Both the position numbers and the translations under genes were made by a program. A stretch of 5,944 nt of DNA. It comes from Bacteroidaceae bacterium (GTDB lineage: Bacteria; Bacteroidota; Bacteroidia; Bacteroidales; Bacteroidaceae). The notes beneath the pieces were generated by a model. It saw only the letters and a program-made list of their open reading frames with translations, ran no database searches and was not told where the DNA came from. Below are positions 1 through 5,743 of this stretch, one piece after another (the stretch's first letter is position 1; every line of letters starts with the position of its first letter). The stretch lies in assembly GCA_028709135.1 (NCBI GenBank), contig JAQVXN010000035.1, positions 1 to 5,944 on the forward strand. Reading direction: 5' to 3'.

Positions 1-249
1 AACCAAATTAAAATGGGCAAACTTAACATTGTCCTTATACAAAAGGCCGTCAATATCAGTAACATTAAAAGTTCCGCCTGTTGGATTATTCACATAGGCC
101 GCCAAATTTAGTTGAGCGCAAGAAGCAGATTTAAGTTTCAAACTAGTTATTGACATGTCCTCCACCACAATATCTCTATAATCCGCACATCCGGCTAAAA
201 TTAAAACACCGGCCGCAACACAAAACACTATTTTTAATAACTTCTTCAT
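1..249 (-). CDS. Partial lipoprotein, possibly LEA type 2-like
   Basis: The minus strand is open from ATG at 249 to the window edge, giving 83 residues with no stop; the C-terminus is outside the window. The N-terminus MKKLLKIVFC is a positively charged start followed by a hydrophobic stretch, and LILAGC ends in a lipobox with the lipidated cysteine at residue 21. The product should therefore be cleaved by signal peptidase II and anchored in a membrane. The mature part (ITSLKLKSASCAQLNLAAYV, then NNPTGGTFNVTDIDG) has the alternating hydrophobic pattern and the 'V-x-NP' feature seen in LEA14/LEA type 2 (WHy-like) domains, which are common in Bacteroidota lipoproteins. That family call is a resemblance by eye over about 60 residues and is tentative. 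It is divergent from miaB. A −7 box lies six bases before the ATG and there is no Shine-Dalgarno, as is usual for this phylum. Confidence 0.75.
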   Translation of the reverse strand, partial: MKKLLKIVFCVAAGVLILAGCADYRDIVVEDMSITSLKLKSASCAQLNLAAYVNNPTGGTFNVTDIDGLLYKDNVKFAHFNLV

Positions 250-264
250 TAACTGCAAAGTTAA
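249..264. repeat. Perfect inverted repeat between divergent genes
   Basis: TTAACT (249-254) and AGTTAA (259-264) are exact reverse complements separated by GCAA. The 16-base element touches the lipoprotein start codon, contains its −7 box and ends seven bases before the miaB −7 box. It could be an operator for a dimeric regulator, but it is short and AT-rich and may be fortuitous. Confidence 0.35.
256..263 (-). promoter_or_regulatory. Bacteroidota −7 promoter box for the lipoprotein gene
   Basis: On the minus strand this reads TAACTTTG, an exact match to the TAnnTTTG −7 consensus of the Bacteroidota primary sigma factor. Only six bases separate it from the ATG at 249, so transcription would start at or next to the start codon. 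A TTG about 22 bases upstream could be the weak −33 element. The box overlaps the inverted repeat at 249-264. Confidence 0.55.
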
Positions 265-270
265 AAAACT

Positions 271-278
271 TATCTTTG
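271..278 (+). promoter_or_regulatory. Bacteroidota −7 promoter box for miaB
   Basis: TATCTTTG matches TAnnTTTG exactly. It ends 12 bases before the miaB ATG at 291, which predicts a 5' leader of only a few bases. No clear −33 TTTG is visible 19-21 bases upstream, and there is no purine-rich ribosome binding site between the box and the ATG. Confidence 0.6.
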
Positions 279-290
279 CAAGTGTCAATT

Positions 291-1838
291 ATGAATGTCT
301 ATTTAGAAACATACGGGTGTCAAATGAATGTCAGCGACAGCGAGGTTGCCCTCTCAATTTTGAACAGAGTCGGATATGAACGATGTAAAGAGATTGCAGA
401 TGCTGATGTTATTCTTATAAACACTTGTTCCGTAAGGGATAACGCAGAGCAGCGCGTGCTTGGAAGACTGGATGTCTTTATGCAAGAGAAGAAAAAGAGG
501 AAACAGAAGTTAAAAAATTCTAAAGCTCCCGATGGTGCTGCAAAACAAGGTCCTGTGATTGGTGTGCTTGGATGCATGGGACAGCGGCTAAAGGAAAAAC
601 TGCTGGAAAACCCTGCCGTTGATTTTGTTGCAGGGCCGGACGCATATAGGAATTTGCCTGGTATCATAAAAGCCATTATAGATAATGGAGAAAAAATCTC
701 CGCCACCAATCTCTCTTCGGAAGAAACATATGCAGACATCTATCCCGTGCGGACAGACACAAACGGTGTAAGTGCATTCATCTCAATTACAAGGGGATGC
801 AACAACATGTGCTCTTACTGCATTGTTCCTTACACACGCGGAAGAGAAAGAAGCAGAGATCCGCAAAGCATTGTTCATGAAGCAGAACAATTATTCAAAC
901 AAGGATACAAAGAGATCACTCTGCTTGGTCAGAATGTTGATTCATACCAGTGGACAAATCCAAATGACCCCATAGACACAACATGTTTTTACCAGCTTCT
1001 GGAGCTTGTTGCACTTATAGACCCTAAGTTAAGAGTACGTTTTCAGACCAATCATCCTAAGGATATAAGAAAGGGCGTTCTCTATACAATGGCGATGTAT
1101 CCAAACATTTGCAATCACATTCATCTTCCGGTACAAAGCGGAAGCAACGCAATGCTGCAGAAGATGAACAGAAAATACACAAGAGAAGAATACCTTCAGA
1201 AAATTGCCGATATAAGAGAAGTCCTTCCGGATTGTGCAATCACAACAGATATTATTGCGGGGTTCTGCGGAGAGACAGAGGAAGACCACAAACAAACACT
1301 CTCTCTGCTTGAGGAGGTTGGCTTTGATGGAGCCTTCATGTTCCAATATTCTCAAAGGCCTAATACATTAGCGGCCAGAAAGTTTAAGGATGACGTATCT
1401 ACAGCTGAAAAGACCAAAAGACTAAATGAAATTATAGAACTGCAAAGTTCATTCTCCCTTATGTCCAATAAAAAAGCTGTTGGAGAAACTTATGAAGTTC
1501 TTGTGGAGGGTTTCTCAAAACGCTCTGATAAACAGATGACAGGACGCACTCAGCAAAACAAAATGTGTGTTTTTGACGCACCTCAGACTACGGCAAACAG
1601 CAAAAAAGGAACTGCCGCAGATATCAAACCGGGAGACTATGTAGATGTGAAAATCAACAGCTGCACTAGCGCCACATTAATTGGAGAGATTGTACAAAAG
1701 CCTAAGAGACAGTATATAACAACTGCAGTATATGATGATATCTTGGACATTAGAAATTCTATAAGAGAACTGAGGGAAAAATTTGAGAAGGAATTTCTGG
1801 AGAACGGGGAGAACAAAAAGAAAGAGAATAAAAAATAA
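291..1838 (+). CDS. miaB: tRNA-2-methylthio-N6-dimethylallyladenosine synthase MiaB
   Basis: This radical-SAM methylthiotransferase adds a methylthio group to C2 of i6A37 in tRNAs that read UNN codons, giving ms2i6A, which steadies codon pairing. It acts in the cytoplasm after MiaA. The product is 515 residues. The N-terminal UPF0004 domain holds cysteines 10 (ETYGCQMN), 46 (INTCSVRDNAEQR) and 95 (GVLGCMGQR), which bind the auxiliary 4Fe-4S cluster. The radical-SAM motif is GCNNMCSYC, with Cys170, 174 and 177, followed by PYTRGRERSR; these family hallmarks favour MiaB over MtaB or RimO. HLPVQSGSNAMLQKMNR (278-294) and GFCGETEEDH (324-333) follow, then a C-terminal TRAM domain at about 395-470. 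ATG 291 is chosen because it directly precedes the conserved VYLETYGCQMN and follows a −7 box; the frame is open back to 150, but that part is the antisense of the lipoprotein gene. The protein is longer than the usual 440-475 residues, with a basic insert at about 66-88, a TRAM loop at about 431-444 and a charged tail after 470. Confidence 0.96.
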   Translation: MNVYLETYGCQMNVSDSEVALSILNRVGYERCKEIADADVILINTCSVRDNAEQRVLGRLDVFMQEKKKRKQKLKNSKAPDGAAKQGPVIGVLGCMGQRLKEKLLENPAVDFVAGPDAYRNLPGIIKAIIDNGEKISATNLSSEETYADIYPVRTDTNGVSAFISITRGCNNMCSYCIVPYTRGRERSRDPQSIVHEAEQLFKQGYKEITLLGQNVDSYQWTNPNDPIDTTCFYQLLELVALIDPKLRVRFQTNHPKDIRKGVLYTMAMYPNICNHIHLPVQSGSNAMLQKMNRKYTREEYLQKIADIREVLPDCAITTDIIAGFCGETEEDHKQTLSLLEEVGFDGAFMFQYSQRPNTLAARKFKDDVSTAEKTKRLNEIIELQSSFSLMSNKKAVGETYEVLVEGFSKRSDKQMTGRTQQNKMCVFDAPQTTANSKKGTAADIKPGDYVDVKINSCTSATLIGEIVQKPKRQYITTAVYDDILDIRNSIRELREKFEKEFLENGENKKKENKK

Positions 1839-1857
1839 ATATTACAGATACTTACTT

Positions 1858-1865
1858 AAAGAGGA
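1858..1865 (+). promoter_or_regulatory. Ribosome binding site of the OsmC-family gene
   Basis: AAAGAGGA has a GAGG core (1861-1864) seven bases before ATG 1872. It fixes the start at 1872 rather than at the in-frame ATG at 1881. It stands out because the other starts in the window lack a Shine-Dalgarno. Confidence 0.6.
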
Positions 1866-1871
1866 TTAGAT

Positions 1872-2279
1872 ATGACTAAAATGAAAACTATCTATAAGGG
1901 AAACCTCAGATGTGAAGTTACTCATGAACTATCAGGAGCTAAAATTTTTACAGACGCCCCTCTGGATAACCATGGTAATGGAGAAAGTTTTTCCCCTACT
2001 GACCTGCTGGCCAGCGCATTAGGCTGTTGTATGTTAACCATCATGGGTGTTTCCGCCCAGAGTTACGGGTTTAATATAGACGGAACGACCATTGAAACTG
2101 AGAAGATTATGGGGACGGCACCAAGACGCGTAATTGAGCTTAAGCTAAATATTACATTCCCAAAAGGCAATAATTACACAGACCAGCAAAAGCGCTTAAT
2201 TGATTCTGCTGCAAGAACTTGCCCTGTTGCAAACAGCATTAATCCGGAGATAAAAAAGACAATTACGTTCAACTATTAA
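1872..2279 (+). CDS. OsmC/Ohr-family protein (putative thiol peroxidase)
   Basis: This 135-residue protein has the OsmC/Ohr fold signature. A strand-rich start (IYKGNLRCEVTHELSG) leads to the conserved SPTDLLASALGCCMLTIMG helix (residues 41-59) and then to the second-cysteine motif ARTCPVANSI (114-123). In characterised members one helix cysteine reduces organic hydroperoxides and the cysteine of the 'CP' motif resolves it. Here these would be Cys52 or Cys53 and Cys117, so both active-site positions are present. The length is normal for the YhfA-like branch, whose substrate is poorly defined, so a specific OsmC or Ohr symbol is not justified. The gene follows miaB by 33 bases on the same strand with its own GAGG ribosome binding site and is followed by a terminator. 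Co-transcription with miaB is likely, though a separate promoter cannot be excluded. Confidence 0.9.
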   Translation: MTKMKTIYKGNLRCEVTHELSGAKIFTDAPLDNHGNGESFSPTDLLASALGCCMLTIMGVSAQSYGFNIDGTTIETEKIMGTAPRRVIELKLNITFPKGNNYTDQQKRLIDSAARTCPVANSINPEIKKTITFNY

Positions 2280-2307
2280 TAAATAGTTAGCCTTAAAAAA
2301 GATTTAT

Positions 2308-2340
2308 AAAAAAGGGAGATTTTTCGATCTCCCTTTTTTT
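2308..2340 (+). terminator. Intrinsic terminator after the miaB-osmC block
   Basis: GGGAGAT (2314-2320) pairs with ATCTCCC (2327-2333) around a TTTTCG loop. The flanking A run (2308-2313) extends the stem with the following T run (2334-2340), for up to 13 pairs. The A and T tracts on both sides give it the form of a bidirectional terminator, but only the plus-strand gene reads into it. It lies 28 bases after the OsmC-family stop codon. Confidence 0.9.
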
Positions 2341-2342
2341 AT

Positions 2343-2350
2343 TACCTTTG
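2343..2350 (+). promoter_or_regulatory. Bacteroidota −7 promoter box for the tRNA gene
   Basis: TACCTTTG matches TAnnTTTG exactly and starts two bases after the T run of the preceding terminator. Transcription should begin near 2354-2358, leaving a leader of about 35 bases before the mature tRNA. The −33 region falls inside the terminator hairpin, where only TTTT (2321-2324) loosely resembles the element. Confidence 0.65.
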
Positions 2351-2355
2351 CACCC

Positions 2356-2365
2356 TGTTTGAGAC
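2356..2365 (+). other. tRNA leader segment complementary to the anticodon loop
   Basis: TGTTTGAGAC is the exact reverse complement of GTCTCAAACA at 2422-2431, which covers the whole seven-base anticodon loop of the downstream tRNA, two bases of the 5' stem strand and one of the 3' strand. It lies where the primary transcript should begin. The complementarity is seen directly in the sequence; any function is inference. Confidence 0.5.
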
Positions 2366-2369
2366 AACC

Positions 2370-2387
2370 ACCGTGCTTTTGCACGGT
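2370..2387 (+). other. Hairpin in the 5' leader of the tRNA transcript
   Basis: ACCGTGC (2370-2376) and GCACGGT (2381-2387) form a perfect seven-pair stem with a TTTT loop. It ends four bases before the mature 5' end at 2392. No U run follows, so it is not a normal terminator. It may position the transcript for RNase P or protect the 5' end. Confidence 0.6.
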
Positions 2388-2391
2388 AAAT

Positions 2392-2475
2392 GCCCAGGTG
2401 GCGGAATTGGTAGACGCGCTGGTCTCAAACACCAGTGGAGTTAAATCTGTGCCGGTTCGATCCCGGCCCTGGGTA
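2392..2475 (+). tRNA. tRNA-Leu(CAA)
   Basis: This is a class II tRNA that reads UUG. The acceptor arm is GCCCAGG (2392-2398) with CCTGGGT (2468-2474) and discriminator A at 2475. The D-arm has the leucine-type GCGGAATTGGTAGACGC. The anticodon stem CTGGT/ACCAG encloses the loop CTCAAAC (2424-2430), so the anticodon is CAA at 2426-2428 with A37 next to it. A long variable arm at about 2436-2450 has only a weak stem (GGA with TCT). The T-arm is GCCGG-TTCGATC-CCGGC. CCA is not encoded and must be added by the nucleotidyltransferase. The first acceptor pair is G·U rather than the usual G-C. A36-A37 makes it a candidate substrate for MiaA and then MiaB, whose gene lies about 550 bases upstream. Confidence 0.97.
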
Positions 2476-2481
2476 CTGAAG

Positions 2482-2517
2482 CGGGGATGACATAAAAATC
2501 TTCCCCGTTTTCTTTTT
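2482..2517 (+). terminator. Intrinsic terminator of the tRNA-Leu gene
   Basis: CGGGGA (2482-2487) pairs with TCCCCG (2502-2507). Inside, a T·T mismatch and a GA/TC pair leave an A-rich loop. TTTTCTTTTT (2508-2517) follows at once. It begins seven bases after the tRNA end, so the tRNA appears to be a single-gene transcript. Confidence 0.85.
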
Positions 2518-2650
2518 CAACCTTTCACAACTTATTGAAATCCTGATAGATAATATCAAAAACTTTATTGCATTTTGTAGTTCGATATTTTTTCCGTCTA
2601 ATTCCAATTTTTGAGGAAATCAACAAGTACTATTTCTATTATGTTCACAA

Positions 2651-2702
2651 GCCCAATAAATTGGCAGATATAGTTAATATGTGTTGAGATTTTATGTTGG
2701 GC
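2651..2702. repeat. Imperfect inverted repeat after the efflux permease gene
   Basis: GCCCAA-TAAA (2651-2660) matches the reverse complement of TTTA-TG-TTGGGC (2691-2702) except for a two-base bulge, with a loop of 30 bases. It lies 12-63 bases past the permease stop on the minus strand, so it may fold at the 3' end of that mRNA. No U tract follows, so it is not a convincing terminator. The rest of 2518-2713 shows no gene. Confidence 0.3.
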
Positions 2703-2709
2703 ATAATAG

Positions 2710-2721
2710 CAGATTAATCTG
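2710..2721. repeat. Palindrome at the permease stop codon
   Basis: CAGATTAATCTG is a perfect 12-base palindrome that includes the last codon and TAA stop of the permease gene. It has no loop, so it is unlikely to act as an RNA hairpin. It could be a DNA-binding site or chance. Confidence 0.25.
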
Positions 2722-5700
2722 ATTCAAACTTTATCCTGTTTAATAAACTCGGCAATACCACCAGCAATAACGGCAATGCAATAATGAAACCGCCGATAAC
2801 GGCAATGGCCAGTGGCTTGTGCATTTGCGCTCCTGCGCCTATACCCAATGCCAAAGGCATCAGAGCGGTAACAGCACAAATGGCAGTCATCAGTTTGGGG
2901 CGCAGTCGTGTGCTGATGGCATAAATCAGTGCTTCGCGCTTGTTCCCGCTTTCAAGCCAATTTTGATGAAATTGCAGATAAGTGAAAATGGCATTCTCAC
3001 CTATAATTCCCACCATCATGATTAATCCCGTGTAACTGCCCACATTAAGCGGTACGCCCGTAATAAAGAGTAAAATATAGCTGCCCGTAATTCCCAAAAC
3101 GGAAATAAGCAAAATCACGAGCGCCACTTTTATATTTCTGTAAAGAAATAATATAACTAAAAAAACAAGCAAACTCGACAACACCAAAATCATTAGCAGC
3201 TCGTTGAACGATTGCTGCTGTTCAGCATAAGCGCCACCATACACGATGTTGTATCCCTGCGGTAGTTTAATACTTTTGTTGATTTGTTTTTGAATTTCCT
3301 TTACTGTTCCACCTAAGTTACTATTATCCAAACGTGCGGTGACGATGCCAAGTGTTTGCAAATCTTCGCTTTTTACCTCAGCTGACCCAGTTATAATTTT
3401 CACCTCTCCAAATTCTTTTATTGGTTTCAACCGTCCGTTTGGAAGCGAAATCATACTGTTCTCAATTTCATTGAGTGACGCATTTCCAGTATTTCCATAT
3501 AGCATCCTGATGGGTGTAAATTGCTGTTTATCAAATATATTTCCTACTACATTGCCTTCGAGTACGGTTTGTACCTGGTACTGGAAATCCTGAGGAGATA
3601 TGTTGTATTGACCCAAAATAGAAAGATTTGGAATGATTTGAATAGTTGGCCCGGCAATCACTATACCATCGAAAACATCAGCGGTTCCGGAAACTTTACT
3701 CACCACCCCTGCTACTTCTTTCGAGTATTTTTGTATCAACTTTTCATCGTTTCCAAAAATTTTAATTTCGATCGGTTGCACACTACTCATCAAGTCACCA
3801 AGATTATCGGTGATTACTTGCCCGAAATCAACAGTCAACGGCAACCCGGTAGCTTCAATTTTTTTACGGATTTCATCGGTAACTTGTTGGGTGGTGCGAT
3901 TTCGTTTCTTTTTCAGGTTTATTAGATAATCACCGGTATTGGGTTCGGTAATGAAAAAACCCATCTGTGTGCCTGTTCTACGGCTGTAGGCATCCACTTC
4001 AGGAATTGAAGTAATGATTTTTTCCACTTCATGCAGTTCATGGTCTGTCTCTTCTAGCGACGTTCCGGGTGACGAAGTATAGTCAAGCACGATACTTCCT
4101 TCATCCATTTCCGGCAAAAATCCCGAAGGTAAATTCGGTACAATCAATAAACAGGAAAGAATCAATATTCCAATGAATACAAGCGAAATAACAGGACGAT
4201 CGATGAAATAGCCCACCCATTTTTGCTCTTTCACTTCATGCGATTTGATTTTTTTCTCGGGAACTATTTTCGAAAGGAAAAGATACACTACAGGAAGCAA
4301 AATCCATGTTACAAAGAACGAACATATAAGCGTGATAATCATGGTATTGGTCATTACCTTGAAATAAGCGCCGGCCACGCCGCTCATCAATGCAAACGGT
4401 AGAAAAATAACGATAGTGCTTAACGATGAACCTATTATTGCTTTGAAAAGGTAATCAATTGCCGCCTGCACCAACAAGTTGCTGTCTTTACCGGGATTTT
4501 CTTCATGCGTACGGTGAATCTGTTCCACTATCACGATGGCATCGTCAATAATCAGCCCAATGGATGCAGCAATAGCTCCCAGTGTCATAATATTAAATGT
4601 TTGACCCAGAGAATAGAGCACCACAATCGTAAGAAACAGCGTTACAGGTATAGTAATGAGCACGGTAAGACTCGATTTCCACGATTTAAGGAACAAAATA
4701 ACCACGATAATTGCAAATAACAACCCAATCCATAATGCATCGGTAACGCTTTTGATAGTGTCACCCACAAAGGTAGCCTGGTCGTAATAGGGTTTGAGTG
4801 AAACGTCTTTCGGCAAGGTTTTGTCCAATTCTTTTATCTGTTTACCCATTGCTTTTGAAAGTTCCACCACATTAGCGTTGGGTTGTTGAATCACTGCAAT
4901 CAGGATGCTTTCTTCACCGTTGGCATTGACCTTAATGTATTGTTTGGCAGGTCGGATTTGAATATCGGCAATATCCGAAAAATAGGTAATCCTGCTTCCG
5001 TCGTTTTTGATAACGATGTTTTTCAGTTCGTCTAGACTGCGTAATTGTGCATCAGTAATGGTTAAGTAAAGATACTTGTAATCGGATGAATAACCGTTTG
5101 ACTTAATGAAATTGGTTTTGTTCAATACATCGGCAATTGCCGAAGGAGACATTCCCAAGTGTGCTATAGCTTCCTGATTAAGTACCGCCCAATATTCTTT
5201 ATCCTGTCCGCCAATCACACGGATTTCACTCACACCCGGCACTTGAGATAGAAACGGCTTGATGGTATAAAGTGCAAGTTGCTTTAGTTCAATGGGATCC
5301 ATTTGCGTAGAACGTACCGAATATCCCATAACAGGCAGAATGGACGGGTTCATTTTTTCTACCATAATACTCACATCAGCAGGCAGTTGATTGCGAACCC
5401 TATTGATATGTGCTTCTATTTGCTGTTGGCTTAAATCAATGTTGGCATTCCAATCCATAAAAGCCGAGATTTCACAACTGCCACGGCTCGTAATGCTTCT
5501 TATCGACTGCAAATTGGGTACCTGCTTTACAGCATTTTCCAGCGGTCGTGTTACCGCTACAGTCATTTGCTCAACGGGTTGCTGCCCAGCGTCGGCAATG
5601 ATTTTGATTTTCGGGAATGTAATCGTAGGAAATAGTGATGATTTTATTCTAATATACGAAAATATGCCACCGAACAAAATCAGCACAAGTAAAAATAGCA

Positions 5701-5743
5701 ACGGATTTTTGTATTTGACGTAGAAGGATGACTTCATTTTCAT
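2714..5743 (-). CDS. RND-family efflux permease, heavy-metal-efflux-like
   Basis: This is a complete 1009-residue inner-membrane proton antiporter of the RND superfamily, the pump of a tripartite exporter. The layout is canonical. TM1 is at about 14-31, followed by a large periplasmic porter domain to about 332. TM2-TM6 are at about 336-491 and TM7 at about 518-536. A second porter domain runs to about 846, and TM8-TM12 span about 849-1002. TM4 carries GLIIDDAIVIVEQ with Asp400 and Asp401. FLPEMDEGS (542-550) after TM7 is typical of the CzcA/CusA branch. TM10 has GIIGENAIF with Glu916, and RLRPKLMTA (946-954) supplies Lys950. Asp401, Glu916 and Lys950 match by eye the proposed proton relay Asp405, Glu939 and Lys984 of CusA. 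Substrate is not determined; metal, drug or lipid export are all possible. The start ATGA overlaps the adaptor stop, which suggests translational coupling; ATG 5737 is a possible alternative start. Confidence 0.93.
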   Translation of the reverse strand: MKMKSSFYVKYKNPLLFLLVLILFGGIFSYIRIKSSLFPTITFPKIKIIADAGQQPVEQMTVAVTRPLENAVKQVPNLQSIRSITSRGSCEISAFMDWNANIDLSQQQIEAHINRVRNQLPADVSIMVEKMNPSILPVMGYSVRSTQMDPIELKQLALYTIKPFLSQVPGVSEIRVIGGQDKEYWAVLNQEAIAHLGMSPSAIADVLNKTNFIKSNGYSSDYKYLYLTITDAQLRSLDELKNIVIKNDGSRITYFSDIADIQIRPAKQYIKVNANGEESILIAVIQQPNANVVELSKAMGKQIKELDKTLPKDVSLKPYYDQATFVGDTIKSVTDALWIGLLFAIIVVILFLKSWKSSLTVLITIPVTLFLTIVVLYSLGQTFNIMTLGAIAASIGLIIDDAIVIVEQIHRTHEENPGKDSNLLVQAAIDYLFKAIIGSSLSTIVIFLPFALMSGVAGAYFKVMTNTMIITLICSFFVTWILLPVVYLFLSKIVPEKKIKSHEVKEQKWVGYFIDRPVISLVFIGILILSCLLIVPNLPSGFLPEMDEGSIVLDYTSSPGTSLEETDHELHEVEKIITSIPEVDAYSRRTGTQMGFFITEPNTGDYLINLKKKRNRTTQQVTDEIRKKIEATGLPLTVDFGQVITDNLGDLMSSVQPIEIKIFGNDEKLIQKYSKEVAGVVSKVSGTADVFDGIVIAGPTIQIIPNLSILGQYNISPQDFQYQVQTVLEGNVVGNIFDKQQFTPIRMLYGNTGNASLNEIENSMISLPNGRLKPIKEFGEVKIITGSAEVKSEDLQTLGIVTARLDNSNLGGTVKEIQKQINKSIKLPQGYNIVYGGAYAEQQQSFNELLMILVLSSLLVFLVILFLYRNIKVALVILLISVLGITGSYILLFITGVPLNVGSYTGLIMMVGIIGENAIFTYLQFHQNWLESGNKREALIYAISTRLRPKLMTAICAVTALMPLALGIGAGAQMHKPLAIAVIGGFIIALPLLLVVLPSLLNRIKFESD

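Noticed and set aside
150..290. In-frame N-terminal extension of MiaB starting at ATG 150
   Set aside because: The 47 extra residues have no family similarity, are antisense to the lipoprotein gene, and lie upstream of the −7 box at 271-278; the conserved start follows ATG 291.
320..739. Minus-strand open frame of 139 codons inside miaB
   Set aside because: It is a low-complexity shadow (Ser/Phe-rich) of a firmly identified gene and has no plausible start signals.
2370..2387. Leader hairpin as an attenuator-type terminator
   Set aside because: The stem is strong, but TAAAT rather than a T run follows it and the mature tRNA begins almost at once.
2425..2607. Minus-strand open frame of 60 codons over the tRNA and its terminator
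   Set aside because: Its C-terminal half is the antisense translation of tRNA-Leu, a common false call, and no promoter or ribosome binding site supports it.
2450..2713. Attachment-site repeat of the tRNA 3' end marking an integrated element
   Set aside because: I looked for a second copy of the T-arm and acceptor sequence downstream and did not find one in the window; no integrase is present.
3521..3925. Plus-strand open frame of 134 codons inside the permease gene
   Set aside because: It is antisense to well-conserved permease sequence, resembles no family I know, and has no start signals.
5391..5723. Plus-strand open frame of 110 codons opposite the permease N-terminus
   Set aside because: It is a mirror of the conserved TM1 and porter region; the hydrophobic look comes from the sense-strand codons.
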